From SB11 sp965249955 (GTDB lineage: Bacteria; Bacteroidota; Bacteroidia; UBA8524), in assembly GCA_965249955.1 (NCBI GenBank), contig OZ252261.1, forward strand, positions 1,178,001-1,242,000: a stretch of 64,000 nucleotides of DNA, in the 5' to 3' direction. The position numbers and the translations under genes are program-made. The notes under the pieces were generated by a model. It was not told the origin of the DNA. It did no database searches and saw only the letters and a program-made list of their open reading frames with translations. Of this stretch, positions 28,442 through 38,313 are shown piece by piece (position 1 is the first letter of the stretch; every line of letters starts with the position of its first letter).

Positions 28442-29035
28442 ATGGAATATGTAAATGCTTTGCACGAAGAAATTTCAGCAGTTTGGAAGATTTTTACCAC
28501 TGCACAAGAAAGTTTTTTGTTTGCTAAATACTTTTCTGAGAAACAAAACTCCAAAGACTCATCTCCCTTTAAATCACAAAATTTCAGATATATCAAAAGG
28601 GTAATGTTTAAAGATACTGTAATTGAATTATTTAAAATTTACAGCAAAGGTGATGGAACGAGTATAGAAAAGATAAAAACTAAGATTGTAAAAAATCTGT
28701 ATAACATAGAAATTGATAGTGCAGTTTTCAAGGAAATTTCTACTCAGATTAAAAGCAACCAAGCTATTATTGAGAGAATTAAGGCAAATAGAAAATATAG
28801 ATTTGCACATCATGAGAAGGAAAAAGAAGTAGACCCGCTTTCTTTAAATGAAATTGAACAGCTATTAGAATCAACCAAGAAAATAATTTTAACTACTTAT
28901 CACTTATGCTTTGATAGCCAAACAGAATTTAGACCATTATACTTTGATGCCCGTCATTTCAATAAAATTGAAACCCTCTATAAAAATGATATTGAAAGTA
29001 GTTTACCCTACCTTACTTCTAAAAGCAGCAAATAA
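28442..29035 (+). CDS. HEPN/AbiU2-like protein (tentative)
   Basis: 197-aa predicted all-alpha protein without signal peptide or membrane helix. The motif NRKYRFAHHEKE (Arg117, then Lys118 and Ala122-His123) matches the R-x-K-x-x-A-H style of the AbiU2 branch of HEPN proteins, many of which are RNases or abortive-infection proteins. The upstream helix (FRYIKRVMFKDTVIELFKIYSKGDG) also fits that branch. The gene is Lys/Ile-rich and AT-rich compared with its neighbours and stands alone between metabolic genes, consistent with an accessory gene. No antitoxin partner is seen. The family call is from memory of motif patterns. Confidence 0.55.
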   Translation: MEYVNALHEEISAVWKIFTTAQESFLFAKYFSEKQNSKDSSPFKSQNFRYIKRVMFKDTVIELFKIYSKGDGTSIEKIKTKIVKNLYNIEIDSAVFKEISTQIKSNQAIIERIKANRKYRFAHHEKEKEVDPLSLNEIEQLLESTKKIILTTYHLCFDSQTEFRPLYFDARHFNKIETLYKNDIESSLPYLTSKSSK

Positions 29036-29102
29036 CTACGTACCTAAACCCATTTTATACTAAAAGCAACAAAGGCTTAAAACAACTTAAGCTTTTGATG
29101 CT

Positions 29103-29110
29103 TACATTTG
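29103..29110 (+). promoter_or_regulatory. -7 element TACATTTG of the nucleotidyltransferase gene
   Basis: TACATTTG (TAnnTTTG) ends 10 bp before the ATG at 29121, which implies a very short leader. Confidence 0.5.
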
Positions 29111-29120
29111 TACGCAAATC

Positions 29121-30116
29121 ATGAAAGCTATTATTCCCGTAGCAGGCATTGGAACACGCCTTAGGCCACACACACATACACAGCCTAAATCGCTTATACC
29201 CGTTGCAGGTAAGCCTATCATTGCTCATATTGTCGACAATTTGCAACAGGCAGGTATTACTGAGTTTATTTTTATAATCGGTTATTTGGGCGATAAGATA
29301 GAAAGCTACATTACTACCAATTACCCTAACAATACCAATCACTTTGTTATACAAACCAGTGGCAAGGGCATTGCCCATGCTATATGGTTGGCCAAAGACC
29401 TTGTTGAAAATGACGACGAGGTTTTTATTGTACTGGGAGACACGATATTTTATACCGATTTACAAAAGGTATTTCAAGGCGGACAATCTTCGTTGGGCAT
29501 TAAAAAGGTTGACGACCCACGTTCTTTTGGCGTAGCACAGGTTGATGATGACGGCACTATAAAAAGTGTGGTAGAGAAACCAACTATACCAAAATCGAAC
29601 CTTGCTTTAATAGGTGCATACTACATAAAAGATGGAGGGAAGTTTAAGGAAGCATTGGATTTTATTATTGATAATAATGTAAAAACCAATAATGAGTTTT
29701 ACTTGACGGATGCTCTTAACCACATGATTGAAAACGGCTATACTTTTAACACTTTTGATGTTGATAGCTGGTTTGATTGCGGCAAGAAGGATATTTTGAT
29801 TGAAACAAATGCTACGCTGCTAAAACGCCTCAATATTCAGCCAAACAATATAAAAGGGCACGAGAATACTATAATTATCCCTCCTGTATACATTGCACCC
29901 GGCTGTAAAATACGTAACTCTATTATTGGCCCTGATGTTTCTATTGGCGATAATGCTATAATAGATTATTCTATAATCCGCCACTCAATAATAGGGCCTT
30001 ATGCACACCTTGAGTTTGCTATACTTGAAGACTCTTTGATTGGCAATGATGCTATGCTAAAAGGAATGGTGCAAAGCCTTAATTTGGGCGATAGTACTGA
30101 GATTAACTTTCAGTAA
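29121..30116 (+). CDS. sugar-1-phosphate nucleotidyltransferase
   Basis: Makes an NDP-sugar from a sugar-1-phosphate and an NTP, for surface polysaccharide or cell-wall precursors. It is 331 aa. The N-terminal nucleotide-binding signature is intact (AGIGTRLRPHT at residues 8-18, then PKSLIPVAGKP). LGDTIFYTDL supplies the metal-binding Asp. FGVAQVDDDGTIKSVVEKP is typical of RmlA/GlmU-type enzymes. The end is a left-handed beta-helix of hexapeptides (IAPGCKIRNSIIGPDVSIGD). Glucose-1-phosphate thymidylyl- or uridylyltransferase is most likely; the sequence does not fix the substrate. Confidence 0.9.
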   Translation: MKAIIPVAGIGTRLRPHTHTQPKSLIPVAGKPIIAHIVDNLQQAGITEFIFIIGYLGDKIESYITTNYPNNTNHFVIQTSGKGIAHAIWLAKDLVENDDEVFIVLGDTIFYTDLQKVFQGGQSSLGIKKVDDPRSFGVAQVDDDGTIKSVVEKPTIPKSNLALIGAYYIKDGGKFKEALDFIIDNNVKTNNEFYLTDALNHMIENGYTFNTFDVDSWFDCGKKDILIETNATLLKRLNIQPNNIKGHENTIIIPPVYIAPGCKIRNSIIGPDVSIGDNAIIDYSIIRHSIIGPYAHLEFAILEDSLIGNDAMLKGMVQSLNLGDSTEINFQ

Positions 30117-30465
30117 TACTTACCCCTCTTCTTCCTTTTTTTTGAGCAATTTATTGGTATGCTTTAAAGTTGACTAAGGTTTACGGTGTATCAAAAAAAA
30201 ACTTTTGACTTCTGAGCGGACGCTCTATTGTTTTCGGTACGAGTGGACACGCGCGCCTGCTTAATCTGTGTAAAAAAATCTAACGTATTGTTTAGCGCAT
30301 GGATTCCATTTTCGCGGTAATAATCTCCCCTATATACTCAGCACACAACACCTCCCAGCGATAAAACAGTCCAAAAAACCCTTTAACAAGCTTCCACAGC
30401 GATTATTTCACTACCAACTACAATACTACCCGCCTAATAACTAAAGAGCTGTTACAACCATAAAA
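30117..30465. other. gene-free spacer with a compositionally odd centre
   Basis: No intact gene. The stretch at about 30200-30330 is richer in GC and CpG than the surrounding spacers. On the minus strand it has two overlapping open frames of about 36-45 codons without a plausible start, ending near 30310 and 30200. It may be a gene remnant, but I cannot name it. Confidence 0.35.
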
Positions 30466-30494
30466 AAGCCCTCTCAACAATGTCGAGAGGGCTT
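30466..30494 (-). terminator. terminator of the first PKD gene
   Basis: The stem AAGCCCTCTC (30466-30475) pairs with GAGAGGGCTT (30485-30494). On the minus strand a T-run follows, so it ends the gene at 30526. Confidence 0.88.
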
Positions 30495-30525
30495 ATATAG
30501 TAAATAGTAATGGTTAGGTTAAATT

Positions 30526-33500
30526 TTATTTAACAAGGTTATACTTAAAGCTAGCTTTACCGTTGCTAGTTTCAACTTGTATAAAGTAGATACCTGCTGC
30601 TTGGCCGGTAATGTTAATATTCATCATGTTGTTGTTTATAGTACCTAAGTCCATATCAGCAACTTTTTGTCCAAGGTTGTTAAGCACAGTAACAGATTTA
30701 ATATCTTCTGTATTAATACCGTCAAACTCAATTGCAAATGCACCACTACCCGGGTTAGGATACATTTTTACATTGTTGTTTAAGCTATTTTCAGAAACAC
30801 CTAATCTGTTTACACTCACTTTATCAGTGTTAGTACCTATACATCCTTTATCAGTTTCAACAACTAAACGTACAGTATACAAACCATCAACAGGGTATTT
30901 GTAAGTTACACTTTTAGCTGAATCAGAACCACCATCACCAAACAACCACCTGTATTTAGTACCTACTGCATTAGTAGTGAAGCTAAATCCACCGTCGAAA
31001 CTAAGTTGAGAAGCTATGATAATATCAGCTACAGGCAACGGATTTACTTCTACTGTTTTAGTAACTGTTGAAGTACATCCTGTTGAAGATGTAGTAACAA
31101 GCACTATTGTTTTAGTACCTGCTGTGTTGTAAGTAACGGCAGGATTAGAAACTGTAGAAGTGCTACCGTTCAAATCCCAATCGTAAGTAAGGGTTGAAGC
31201 ATCAGCTATGCTAGAGTTGTTTGTAAATTTGGTTTCTGAACCCAAGCAAACATCGCTTGCTACAAAATCAGCACTAGGTTTAAGGTTAACAACAATATTG
31301 TTTGTTATTGTTGATTCGCAACCGTTGGTACTGCGTGCTGTTGTAGTTATAGTTTTGCTACCGGGGCCTGCATATTGGTGTGTTGGGCTATCGTCGGTTG
31401 ATGAGTTAGCATCACCAAAATTCCACTCGTAGCTATTTGCACCAGCTGCACCTACAGGTGTAGTTGAAGTATTAGTAAAGGTTAAAGTTTCGCCATGGCA
31501 AAGTGAACCACCTATGTTATAACTAACTGCGGGAGACTCTAATAATGTGATTGATTTAGTAATAGAATCGGCACAACCTAAATCTGTGCGAGATACTAAA
31601 ACAACATTATACACTTTAAAGCTATTGTATGTGTGTGATACATTTACACTGTTTACAACCGTACTATCACCCAGTTTCCACTCATAACCTGCACTACCAA
31701 ACGCAGGGGCAGTAGTGGTATTGGTAAAGGCTACATTTTTGTTATCGCATTGTAAAGCGGTATTAGTAAAGTTAGGCACACTACGAGGTGCTTGTGTAAC
31801 ATATTTAGTTGTAGTAGCTGCGCAACCGTTTACATCAACTGTATACCTTACAGGGTATATACCCGGTTGAGCATAAAGGTGTGAGGTAGTTGCTCCCATG
31901 CCTGTATTGTTATCACCAAAATCCCATGAATAAGTGGTGGTACCGGCAGGCAATGTAGAACCATCTACTAACCTTATTGCTGTTCCTTCGCAAGCGTTAG
32001 TAAAATCAAAGTTAGGCTTAGGAATTTCTTTTACTTTAACTGAGTTAGTTGCCGATGAGGTATATCCTTTATCAGAAGTAACTACAACACTAACAGTATA
32101 CGTACCCGGTGCACCATATACGTGTGCAGGGTTAGCTAAATCACTTGTTTTTCCGTCACCAAAATCCCAAGCATAAGTCATAGTACCTGCTTGCAGATAA
32201 CTTGTATTAATCATTTCGGTAACATCGCCTTGGCAAACTTCGGTGTGGTTGAAACGTGCTATCGGACGAGGCGCGATGTATATGTATTTTTTAATTACAG
32301 TATCGCAATTGTTATCTAACCTGCGAACGTTTAAGGTTACACCAACAATACTATCGTTAAGTGTTGTATCAGTATGCAGTCTAAATTCACCACCACGTAA
32401 TGAAGTAGGAGCTATAAAGCTATACATACTTGAAGGCACTGTATAACCGTTTGTAGTTTCAACAATTATTGATGATACGTTCCAAGTTTTACTTCCACCA
32501 GTGCCATAATCAGCATTGTTAAATCCTGTTGGAGTTACTAGATCGTACTTAATTGAGTCTGGTGCAGCATTAACATCAGGAGATATAATTGTACCACCGT
32601 TAAATGTTCCTTTAGAACCTGATTTAGCATTCAAAGTTGTTCCTTTTGCTACATCGTTTATAGTAGCAGTAACAGGTACAAGTGCACTTAAACAAGCTGG
32701 TTCTTTGTAGTGTAAAATACCGTTCCATCCCCTAGGGTTAAATGTACCTGCAAACAAACCTGATACTCCAACACCTGCATTAACAGTTATATCAGCATTT
32801 GAATAAGTTGTTGGGCTACCCAATGTAGTATAAGTAAGTGTTGTTTGGGGGCCAGAAATAATAGTGATATAGAAACCGTAAGTTACACCTGATGCAAGCT
32901 CAAGGTCATTAATATTAAATTTCACCGGGCCTGCACTACCGCTGGCAGTTACTGTATAATCTCCATGGTTAGTCCAAGCACCGGCAGTGGTAGCAAAACC
33001 ATTGTATGTGCCTGTTTTGTAATATATCCTCATGGTATAAGTACCTGCAGTGGGAGTAAATTCGTAAAACGAAATAGAATCAAGAATAATATTCTTGTTT
33101 GCAATTATATCTACCATAGCACCTTGCTGCCCGTTACCACCCACAGTGGTTGTTAAAAACGATTTTGGAGTTGTATTACCCCTTGCTGCTGCAGCATAAA
33201 ATGTAGTAGTAGAAGATATGTTTGGCGTATTAAATTTTCTTGTATTTGCAAGTGCCAATCCTGTTGGAGGATTATTAGCATACCAAACTATTGAATCGCT
33301 AGAAAGAGTGGTTGTAGCACTAAGTGGAACTGAACCTGCACCGCAAATAGCTCCGGGTGTAACCGTTGGTGCCGTTGGTGTTCCAATAATGTTAATACCA
33401 AAGTTTATAGTATCGTTTGAAGCATTGTTATCACCTGTAAGCGCTGTAAATGCTTTTACAGTAAGAGAACCACCACCAGTGGTATTAACACCTGACACAG

Positions 33501-34266
33501 TAACTTGTGCTGTGCCTGAAGCGGGTATAGAAGCTATTGTAGCATTTCTGGTAGCTGTGCCAATACCACCAATTTGAACTGTGATAGGCACGTTAGTTAC
33601 AGCAAAGCCACTATTGTTTCTTACAGTAATTTTAACACTATCGTTACTGGCTCCGCAAGGAGTTTTTGGTGCATCAACTGATAGCGGCTGAACATCAACA
33701 ACGTAGTATACTTGTACGTTGTCTACAATCCAGAACCACGACCAGTCTCCTTGCCAACGGAAACGAACTTTTATGCCCGTTTTATTAGCAGCTAGTGTAG
33801 TTATGTTGATGGTTTGGGTGTTGGGATTACTTGTTGTTGTAGAATTGTTATTGTAAACAGTATTCCAAGTTGTACCATCCCATACTTGCACCATGGCAGT
33901 ACCACCAAAACCACTTTGGAAATATTGATCCCATTTAAGTGTAACGCCTGCATAGCCGGTAGTGTTAAAAGCGGGGCTTTCTAGGGTTACATCTTCAAAA
34001 CCACCACCAGCTGAGTAGTTATCACTATCAAAAATAGCAGCTGGGGATGAAATTGGTGAGTTTAGTGCTCGCGCACCAGGATTGTTAAATCTCCACTTAT
34101 CAAAAGACACATCGCCTGAAAGAGTGTTGTTAGTCCACCCTGTGGGCGGTGTTGAACCTGTGGTTCCATTAAAATTCTCGTTGAGAAAGTAGAATTGTGC
34201 TTTGGTGCTTATTCCAGTAAGCAGAATAGCCGCAAGCAATAAAAGTTTAGTAAACGTTTTAGTCAT
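30526..34266 (-). CDS. giant secreted PKD protein A (choice-of-anchor J-like N-terminus, T9SS type A)
   Basis: 1246-aa predicted surface protein. The start is the ATG at 34264-34266 (MTKTFTKLLLLAAILLTG..KAQ, 24-residue signal peptide); an in-frame Met 14 codons earlier would spoil it. Residues about 25-190 form a jelly-roll/MAM-like domain (GFEDVTLESPAFNTTGYAG, then FRWQGDWSWFWIVDNVQVYY). A CARDB-like and an Ig-like module follow, then a beta-sandwich also present in proteins B and C. The shared pre-PKD module (KGTTLNAKSGSKGTFNGG to IYIAPRP) comes next. Six PKD domains (about 667-1150) each carry Cys near the start and most again near the end. The sorting domain (MYPNPGSGAF) runs to the end. 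Export by T9SS is inferred; ligand unknown. Confidence 0.9.
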   Translation of the reverse strand: MTKTFTKLLLLAAILLTGISTKAQFYFLNENFNGTTGSTPPTGWTNNTLSGDVSFDKWRFNNPGARALNSPISSPAAIFDSDNYSAGGGFEDVTLESPAFNTTGYAGVTLKWDQYFQSGFGGTAMVQVWDGTTWNTVYNNNSTTTSNPNTQTINITTLAANKTGIKVRFRWQGDWSWFWIVDNVQVYYVVDVQPLSVDAPKTPCGASNDSVKITVRNNSGFAVTNVPITVQIGGIGTATRNATIASIPASGTAQVTVSGVNTTGGGSLTVKAFTALTGDNNASNDTINFGINIIGTPTAPTVTPGAICGAGSVPLSATTTLSSDSIVWYANNPPTGLALANTRKFNTPNISSTTTFYAAAARGNTTPKSFLTTTVGGNGQQGAMVDIIANKNIILDSISFYEFTPTAGTYTMRIYYKTGTYNGFATTAGAWTNHGDYTVTASGSAGPVKFNINDLELASGVTYGFYITIISGPQTTLTYTTLGSPTTYSNADITVNAGVGVSGLFAGTFNPRGWNGILHYKEPACLSALVPVTATINDVAKGTTLNAKSGSKGTFNGGTIISPDVNAAPDSIKYDLVTPTGFNNADYGTGGSKTWNVSSIIVETTNGYTVPSSMYSFIAPTSLRGGEFRLHTDTTLNDSIVGVTLNVRRLDNNCDTVIKKYIYIAPRPIARFNHTEVCQGDVTEMINTSYLQAGTMTYAWDFGDGKTSDLANPAHVYGAPGTYTVSVVVTSDKGYTSSATNSVKVKEIPKPNFDFTNACEGTAIRLVDGSTLPAGTTTYSWDFGDNNTGMGATTSHLYAQPGIYPVRYTVDVNGCAATTTKYVTQAPRSVPNFTNTALQCDNKNVAFTNTTTAPAFGSAGYEWKLGDSTVVNSVNVSHTYNSFKVYNVVLVSRTDLGCADSITKSITLLESPAVSYNIGGSLCHGETLTFTNTSTTPVGAAGANSYEWNFGDANSSTDDSPTHQYAGPGSKTITTTARSTNGCESTITNNIVVNLKPSADFVASDVCLGSETKFTNNSSIADASTLTYDWDLNGSTSTVSNPAVTYNTAGTKTIVLVTTSSTGCTSTVTKTVEVNPLPVADIIIASQLSFDGGFSFTTNAVGTKYRWLFGDGGSDSAKSVTYKYPVDGLYTVRLVVETDKGCIGTNTDKVSVNRLGVSENSLNNNVKMYPNPGSGAFAIEFDGINTEDIKSVTVLNNLGQKVADMDLGTINNNMMNINITGQAAGIYFIQVETSNGKASFKYNLVK

Positions 34267-34305
34267 ATTAGTAGGTTTGAATGTTATTACGAGATAAGGT
34301 AATAA

Positions 34306-34313
34306 CAAAGTTA
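34306..34313 (-). promoter_or_regulatory. -7 element TAACTTTG of PKD protein A
   Basis: The reverse complement is TAACTTTG (TAnnTTTG), 40 bp before the chosen ATG. This supports the shorter start, because the longer one would begin next to the -7 element. Confidence 0.5.
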
Positions 34314-34349
34314 AACGAAACTAATCTGATAATTGCAAGTTTTTAAAAA

Positions 34350-34375
34350 AAAAGCCCCCATAAATGGGGGCTTTT
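34350..34375 (-). terminator. terminator of PKD gene B
   Basis: An 11-bp stem (34350-34360 with 34365-34375, loop TAAA) is followed on the minus strand by a long T-run. Confidence 0.9.
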
Positions 34376-34424
34376 GGTATAATAAATATAAATAAAGTGT
34401 TTAAAAAAACACTAATAAAGAGTA

Positions 34425-37400
34425 TTACTTAGAAACTAACACTTTAATTGTAAGGGTGTTAGAGGTAGTTTCTACATTTAAATAATAAATACCTGCAGGA
34501 TAAGTTTCTAAATTCATTTCTACTGCATTTGCACTAGGTAAACTGCTGTTTAGCACTACTCTACCCAAAACATCAGTAATATTAATGTTCACAACCTCAT
34601 CGCCGGTGTAATTGCTAAAATCAGCAATTAATTTACCAGAAGTAGGGTTAGGGTATACTTGTAATCCTTTAGCACTTGCAGCTTCTGATACTGAAAGTGG
34701 GTTTACAAATATTGTAGTAGTGGTAGTATTTATACAACCATCAGCTGTGCGTATTACCAAACGTACAGGCCAGTTTCCTGGGAAACCATATTTGTATGAT
34801 GGGTTTTGAAGGTTTGATGTACCACCATCACCAAATGTCCACAAGTAAGAGTAGCCAGCACCTGTTGAGGTGGTAGCAAACTTAATTGTACCGTCACCGG
34901 TATTGTTTGAGGCAGGCACAATATCAACCGCTGGTATTGGCGATACTTTAATAGCTTTAACGCTAGTATCTGTACAACCTGCTGTAGTTGATGCTACCAA
35001 TGTTACATTATATGTTTTTGCAGTAGCATAAGTAATGGTAGGATTGGTTACGGTAACCGGAGCTGAACCGTTATCTAAATCCCAGCTATAGCTAAGCGTG
35101 CCTGAACTAATTGTTGAACCATTAACAAATTGAGTTTCTTCACCCATACAAACATTGTTTCCTGTAAACTCTGCACTTGGCTTCTCGTTAACAGTAATAG
35201 TGCTGGTTGTTTTACCTGTACAACCGTTTGAACTAAACGCATCAAGGGTTATATCGTAAACACCCGGAGCCACAAAAATATGTGTTGGGTTTGCATCAGT
35301 AGATGAGTTTCCATCACCAAAATCCCAAGTATAAGCATTGGTAGCACCTGTAGGTACATTTGTGCTATTGGTAATTGTTACTGACTGATTGCTACAAATA
35401 GCTCCAGCTGAAGTAAACACAGGTTTTGGAGACTCTAATAAAGACACTGATTTTGTAATGCTATCAGCACAACCTAAATCGGTATTACCTATTAGTTTTA
35501 CATTATAGGTTTTAAATGATGTAAAAGTGTGGGTGGTAGAGTATGCTGAAGCACTGGTACCATCATCAAAATTCCAAGTATAACCTACACTACCAAATGC
35601 AGGTGGTGTAGACCCATTGGTAAATCCAATATTAAGGTTATCACACTGTGCCGCGGTGAAGCTAAAATCAGGTACACTGCGTGGTGCTTGTGTACCGTAT
35701 TTGCTTGCCGAATTTGCACAACCGGCTACTTCAATAGTTAATTTAGCCAAATAGATATTAGGCATTGCATATAGGTGGGTAACATTTTTACCTACAGCTG
35801 TGTTTCCATCACCAAAGTTCCATGTATAAGTAGGAGTTCCCGGAGGTAAGCTTGAGTTATCATCAAACTTAAGAGCTGTACCTTCGCAAGCGTTGGTAAT
35901 TACAAAATTAGGATTGGGTATCTCTTTAACAACAACTGTTTTTACAGAAGAGTCTTTATAACCATAATTTGATGTAGCGATAAGCACTACGGTATAGTTT
36001 CCTGCAGCACCATAAGTTTTTGCAGGCTCAGTTAGTGTTGATGTTGTTCCATCGCCAAACTTCCAGAAATAATCAATAGTTCCGCTAGTTATGCTAGTAG
36101 TATTGGTAAACTCTGTAACATCACCAAAGCAAATTACATTGTTACTATATTGACTAACAGGGCGAGGTGCTACAAATATTACACGTCTTAAAAAGGTATC
36201 GCACCCATTATCGTTACGACGGATGAAGGCATTAACCTCAACAGTACTATCTGTAAAGTTACTTGGAGGGAAGAAAATGATTCTTGCATTTTTTCCACCC
36301 GCTGGAGCTTCTAATTTATAAGATGTGGTTGGCAACGCTACTCCGTTTATGGTTTTTACACCAAAAGAAGAAACATACCATGCTGAACCCGAACCGTAGT
36401 TAGAATTAGTAAATCCAGTAGGTGCAGGCATTTCATAGCTTATACTATCAGGGCTAGCAACAATATCAGGTTGAGAAATTGAACCACCATCATACGTACC
36501 TTTAAATAAAGTACCTTTAGCAAGGTCAGAACCAACAGCCAAAGGATTAGCAGTTACAATAACTTTTGCCTTTGTAGCTGAAACACAACTTTGCCTATAA
36601 TTAACCATACCATCAAAACGATCGGTTTGACTAATAATAGTTGCAAACGCATCACGCAAAGTAGTACCGCCTTGTATTGATAAATCAAAATTACTTACAC
36701 CTGTACCAAAAGAACTTTTAGTCCAAAGTAATCCATCGCTAGAGTATATATATATACCATACGTTCCCGGGTTTAACTCGAAAGGTGGTAAATTAACCTT
36801 TACAGGAACACCAAACCCAGCTGCAGTTACATCAACAGAACCAACTAATGTCCAAGCAACTTTGTTGGTTTCGCTTCCTTTATAAGTTCCTGATTTTACA
36901 TATACAGTTACTTTTTTAGTACCGGTACCATTTAAATGTACATCAACTCCCTCAAGAACAAGACTTTTTGCAGCAATCATGTCAAACATTATACCGCCTT
37001 CAAATCCTGAACCTGCATTTGAAGTTCCTGTAAATGCAGTACCAAGAGGTGTTGGTGTAGAAACCTTTGCCGAAGCAACATAAAAACTGTCTCTAGTACC
37101 TCCGGGAACTACTGATGAAGGAACTGAAGCACCAACACCAATAAGTTTGTTTGATGAATTGTACCAATAGGCCGAATGCCCTGATGGAACAGTAGCATTA
37201 AGGGTTACGGCACCAGTACCGCAACGGGTTACATTACTAGCCGTTGCATTACCTGTAGGTGTACCTACGTTTTTATATTTAAACCTAAGTGTATCATCAC
37301 CACGCGTTGTATCGCTAGCCATAGCGGTGTATACCGTAATGTCTAAATCGGCTCCGTTTGATGTATTTAGTGTTGTAAATTTAAACGCCCTTGATGTAAA

Positions 37401-38153
37401 AGGGCTTAATGAGTCAGGTGCTACACCTATTGTAGTTGAAAAAGTATTGCTATAAGGAGTTCCGCCTAAAGTACCGTTTACTTTGCAGGTAACAGGTATG
37501 TTGGCTATTTTATTAATACCTGCATTTTGAATTGTTACAGAAAGGCTATCGTTAACCGAACCACAACTTGTTACAGGTGCAGTAACACCACCGGGGGCGG
37601 CATTATTACCTACTGGGTTTGAAAAAATAACCTCCATAGTTTGGTTATTACCACCACAAGTAGCTCCGTTTATTCCTCCCCAGTTAGAGTTACCAATTAT
37701 AGGGCGCAAAATATAACCGGGATTAGCACATTGACAAGTAAGGTTAAAATCAACAACCAGCTCAATTGCATCATTAATATTTGTGCATCCACCGGTTACG
37801 TGACACCCTGTGCCAACCACCCAAGTCTTACCATCACAAATAAGAGATAATGTTGTGCCTGAGCGAAGTGCTGCGGCAATTTGGCGTGTAGCTGTAGGAT
37901 CTGTACAGGTAATACCTACAGGGTCGTTGCTACCTCGTACTGTTACTTTTCTAAACTTTTTCGTAACAGTGTCCAATTGTGCTCTAAATATACCCCAGTT
38001 ATCATGTTGAGGTGAGCTAGGACAATAGGTTGCCCCGTTTGTAAAAAACTCAGAGTAAACAACGTCTTGAGCTTGTGCCGAACCAACCATAAAGGTTGAA
38101 AGCAAAAACAGCAAGAGTGACTTACATAAAGTAGAGTAAAGGTTAATTTTCAT
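34425..38153 (-). CDS. giant secreted PKD protein B (unassigned N-terminus, T9SS type A)
   Basis: 1242 aa with a signal peptide of about 29 residues (ending SAQAQ). The N-terminal 170 residues are Cys-rich and not recognised (YCPSSPQHDNWGIF, then ICDGKTWVVGTGCHVTGGCTN and LTCQCANPGYIL). From there the layout matches protein A: a CARDB-like domain, an Ig-like domain with WYNSS, the beta-sandwich (FEGGIMFDMIAAKSLVLEG to LNPGTYGIYIY), the pre-PKD module (KGTLFKGTYDGGSI to IFVAPRP) and six PKD domains from about 667 to 1155. The sorting domain is LQVYPNPTSGKL to the end. It is closest to proteins A and C outside the N-terminal domain. Confidence 0.9.
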   Translation of the reverse strand: MKINLYSTLCKSLLLFLLSTFMVGSAQAQDVVYSEFFTNGATYCPSSPQHDNWGIFRAQLDTVTKKFRKVTVRGSNDPVGITCTDPTATRQIAAALRSGTTLSLICDGKTWVVGTGCHVTGGCTNINDAIELVVDFNLTCQCANPGYILRPIIGNSNWGGINGATCGGNNQTMEVIFSNPVGNNAAPGGVTAPVTSCGSVNDSLSVTIQNAGINKIANIPVTCKVNGTLGGTPYSNTFSTTIGVAPDSLSPFTSRAFKFTTLNTSNGADLDITVYTAMASDTTRGDDTLRFKYKNVGTPTGNATASNVTRCGTGAVTLNATVPSGHSAYWYNSSNKLIGVGASVPSSVVPGGTRDSFYVASAKVSTPTPLGTAFTGTSNAGSGFEGGIMFDMIAAKSLVLEGVDVHLNGTGTKKVTVYVKSGTYKGSETNKVAWTLVGSVDVTAAGFGVPVKVNLPPFELNPGTYGIYIYSSDGLLWTKSSFGTGVSNFDLSIQGGTTLRDAFATIISQTDRFDGMVNYRQSCVSATKAKVIVTANPLAVGSDLAKGTLFKGTYDGGSISQPDIVASPDSISYEMPAPTGFTNSNYGSGSAWYVSSFGVKTINGVALPTTSYKLEAPAGGKNARIIFFPPSNFTDSTVEVNAFIRRNDNGCDTFLRRVIFVAPRPVSQYSNNVICFGDVTEFTNTTSITSGTIDYFWKFGDGTTSTLTEPAKTYGAAGNYTVVLIATSNYGYKDSSVKTVVVKEIPNPNFVITNACEGTALKFDDNSSLPPGTPTYTWNFGDGNTAVGKNVTHLYAMPNIYLAKLTIEVAGCANSASKYGTQAPRSVPDFSFTAAQCDNLNIGFTNGSTPPAFGSVGYTWNFDDGTSASAYSTTHTFTSFKTYNVKLIGNTDLGCADSITKSVSLLESPKPVFTSAGAICSNQSVTITNSTNVPTGATNAYTWDFGDGNSSTDANPTHIFVAPGVYDITLDAFSSNGCTGKTTSTITVNEKPSAEFTGNNVCMGEETQFVNGSTISSGTLSYSWDLDNGSAPVTVTNPTITYATAKTYNVTLVASTTAGCTDTSVKAIKVSPIPAVDIVPASNNTGDGTIKFATTSTGAGYSYLWTFGDGGTSNLQNPSYKYGFPGNWPVRLVIRTADGCINTTTTTIFVNPLSVSEAASAKGLQVYPNPTSGKLIADFSNYTGDEVVNINITDVLGRVVLNSSLPSANAVEMNLETYPAGIYYLNVETTSNTLTIKVLVSK

Positions 38154-38262
38154 ATTATATTTTGTTAATCGATTAGGTTTACCGCTGAAATTTACAAAAC
38201 AAAAGCTATTAATAGAAAGAAAACTACATTTTTATGACAATTCGCTACTCTTTATATACAAA

Positions 38263-38293
38263 AAAGACCCAAATATTTTATATAAGGGTCTTT
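38263..38293 (-). terminator. terminator of the small Cys-rich gene
   Basis: The stem AAAGACCC (38263-38270) pairs with GGGTCTTT (38286-38293) across a 15-nt AT loop, with a T-run on the minus strand. Confidence 0.65.
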
Positions 38294-38313
38294 CAATATA
38301 TACTCCGTTCAGA

